DNA of 32,462 nucleotides, taken from positions 1-32,462 of the forward strand of contig JBCCFD010000030.1 of assembly GCA_039029915.1 (NCBI GenBank), given 5' to 3'. This DNA is from QQUD01 sp039029915 (lineage in GTDB: Bacteria > Chloroflexota > Anaerolineae > Promineifilales > Promineifilaceae). Below, in pieces: positions 32,367 through 32,462 of this stretch (its first letter is position 1; each line of letters opens with the position of its first letter). Under the pieces are notes generated by a model. The model was not told where the DNA came from. It saw only the letters and a program-made list of their open reading frames with translations, and did no database searches. The position numbers were made by a program, and so were the translations under genes.

Positions 32367-32462
32367 ATGCAAGCTTTTACAAAACTAGACTCTAAAATGG
32401 TGGCATTGCCCACAGAAAATATCGACACTGACCAAATCATTCCAGCTCGATTTTTAAAAACG
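32367..32462 (+). CDS. leuD: 3-isopropylmalate dehydratase, small subunit (cut by window end)
   Basis: The ATG at 32367 follows GGAGG at a normal distance and opens a frame that runs off the window. The 32 residues seen include NIDTDQIIPARFLKT, the N-terminal signature of LeuD-type swivelling-domain subunits. It continues the leuC-leuD pair; leuB and ilvD are not in the window. Confidence 0.9.
   Translation, partial: MQAFTKLDSKMVALPTENIDTDQIIPARFLKT

Overview
The window looks like a chromosomal segment of an uncultured or filamentous member of the Chloroflexota. This is an inference from gene content and style, not from a marker gene: there are two giant SARP/BTAD-NB-ARC-TPR regulators, lipoproteins with long Pro/Thr/Glu-rich linkers, a PucR-type regulator, a four-helix-bundle (23S IVP-type) protein, an aerobic pyruvate dehydrogenase operon and a compact ilv-leu operon. 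No rRNA, tRNA, transposase or CRISPR array was found.

Layout. (1) 1-5.2 kb: a LysM lipoprotein and a convergent second lipoprotein, then a cytoplasmic protein with a gluzincin-type HEVGH...ExxxD zinc site. Nearly identical ~76-80 bp sequences lie at 1-80 and 3294-3369. (2) 5.2-12.2 kb: two large ATP-binding SARP-like regulators on the minus strand. Between them sit a four-helix-bundle gene wrapped in short-word repeat arrays and a tiny plus-strand gene for a 40-residue secreted peptide with an 11-residue Cys-containing tail and its own terminator. (3) 12.2-14.3 kb: a mostly empty stretch and thrB. (4) 14.3-17.5 kb: pdhA-pdhB-pdhC, translationally coupled. (5) 17.9-20.8 kb: an OmpR-type response regulator, a terminator, and a REC-GAF-PAS-histidine kinase. 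(6) 21.1-22.8 kb: a PucR-family regulator. (7) 22.8-32.5 kb: a branched-chain amino acid operon, ilvB-ilvN-ilvC-leuA-(PNPOx-like)-(methyltransferase)-(methyltransferase)-leuC-leuD (cut by the window end).

The ilv operon is preceded by a 29-codon leader peptide full of Leu/Ile/Val codons, followed by a rho-independent terminator. A 7-bp alternative pairing could disrupt that terminator, which is a textbook arrangement for transcription attenuation but worked out here from sequence alone. A second short ORF with its own terminator lies between this attenuator and ilvB.

The most striking window-wide signal is the palindrome ACGGCCGT. I count 34 perfect copies, mostly AACGGCCGT, where about 0.5 would be expected by chance at equal base frequencies. 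They occur in all reading frames, on genes of both strands and also in two intergenic places. This resembles the HIP1 octamer of cyanobacteria in behaviour but has a different sequence. Other noteworthy items are intergenic inverted arrays of reiterated short words, an AT-rich shift in the TPR halves of both SARP-like genes, and the candidate peptide gene beside the TPR regulators.
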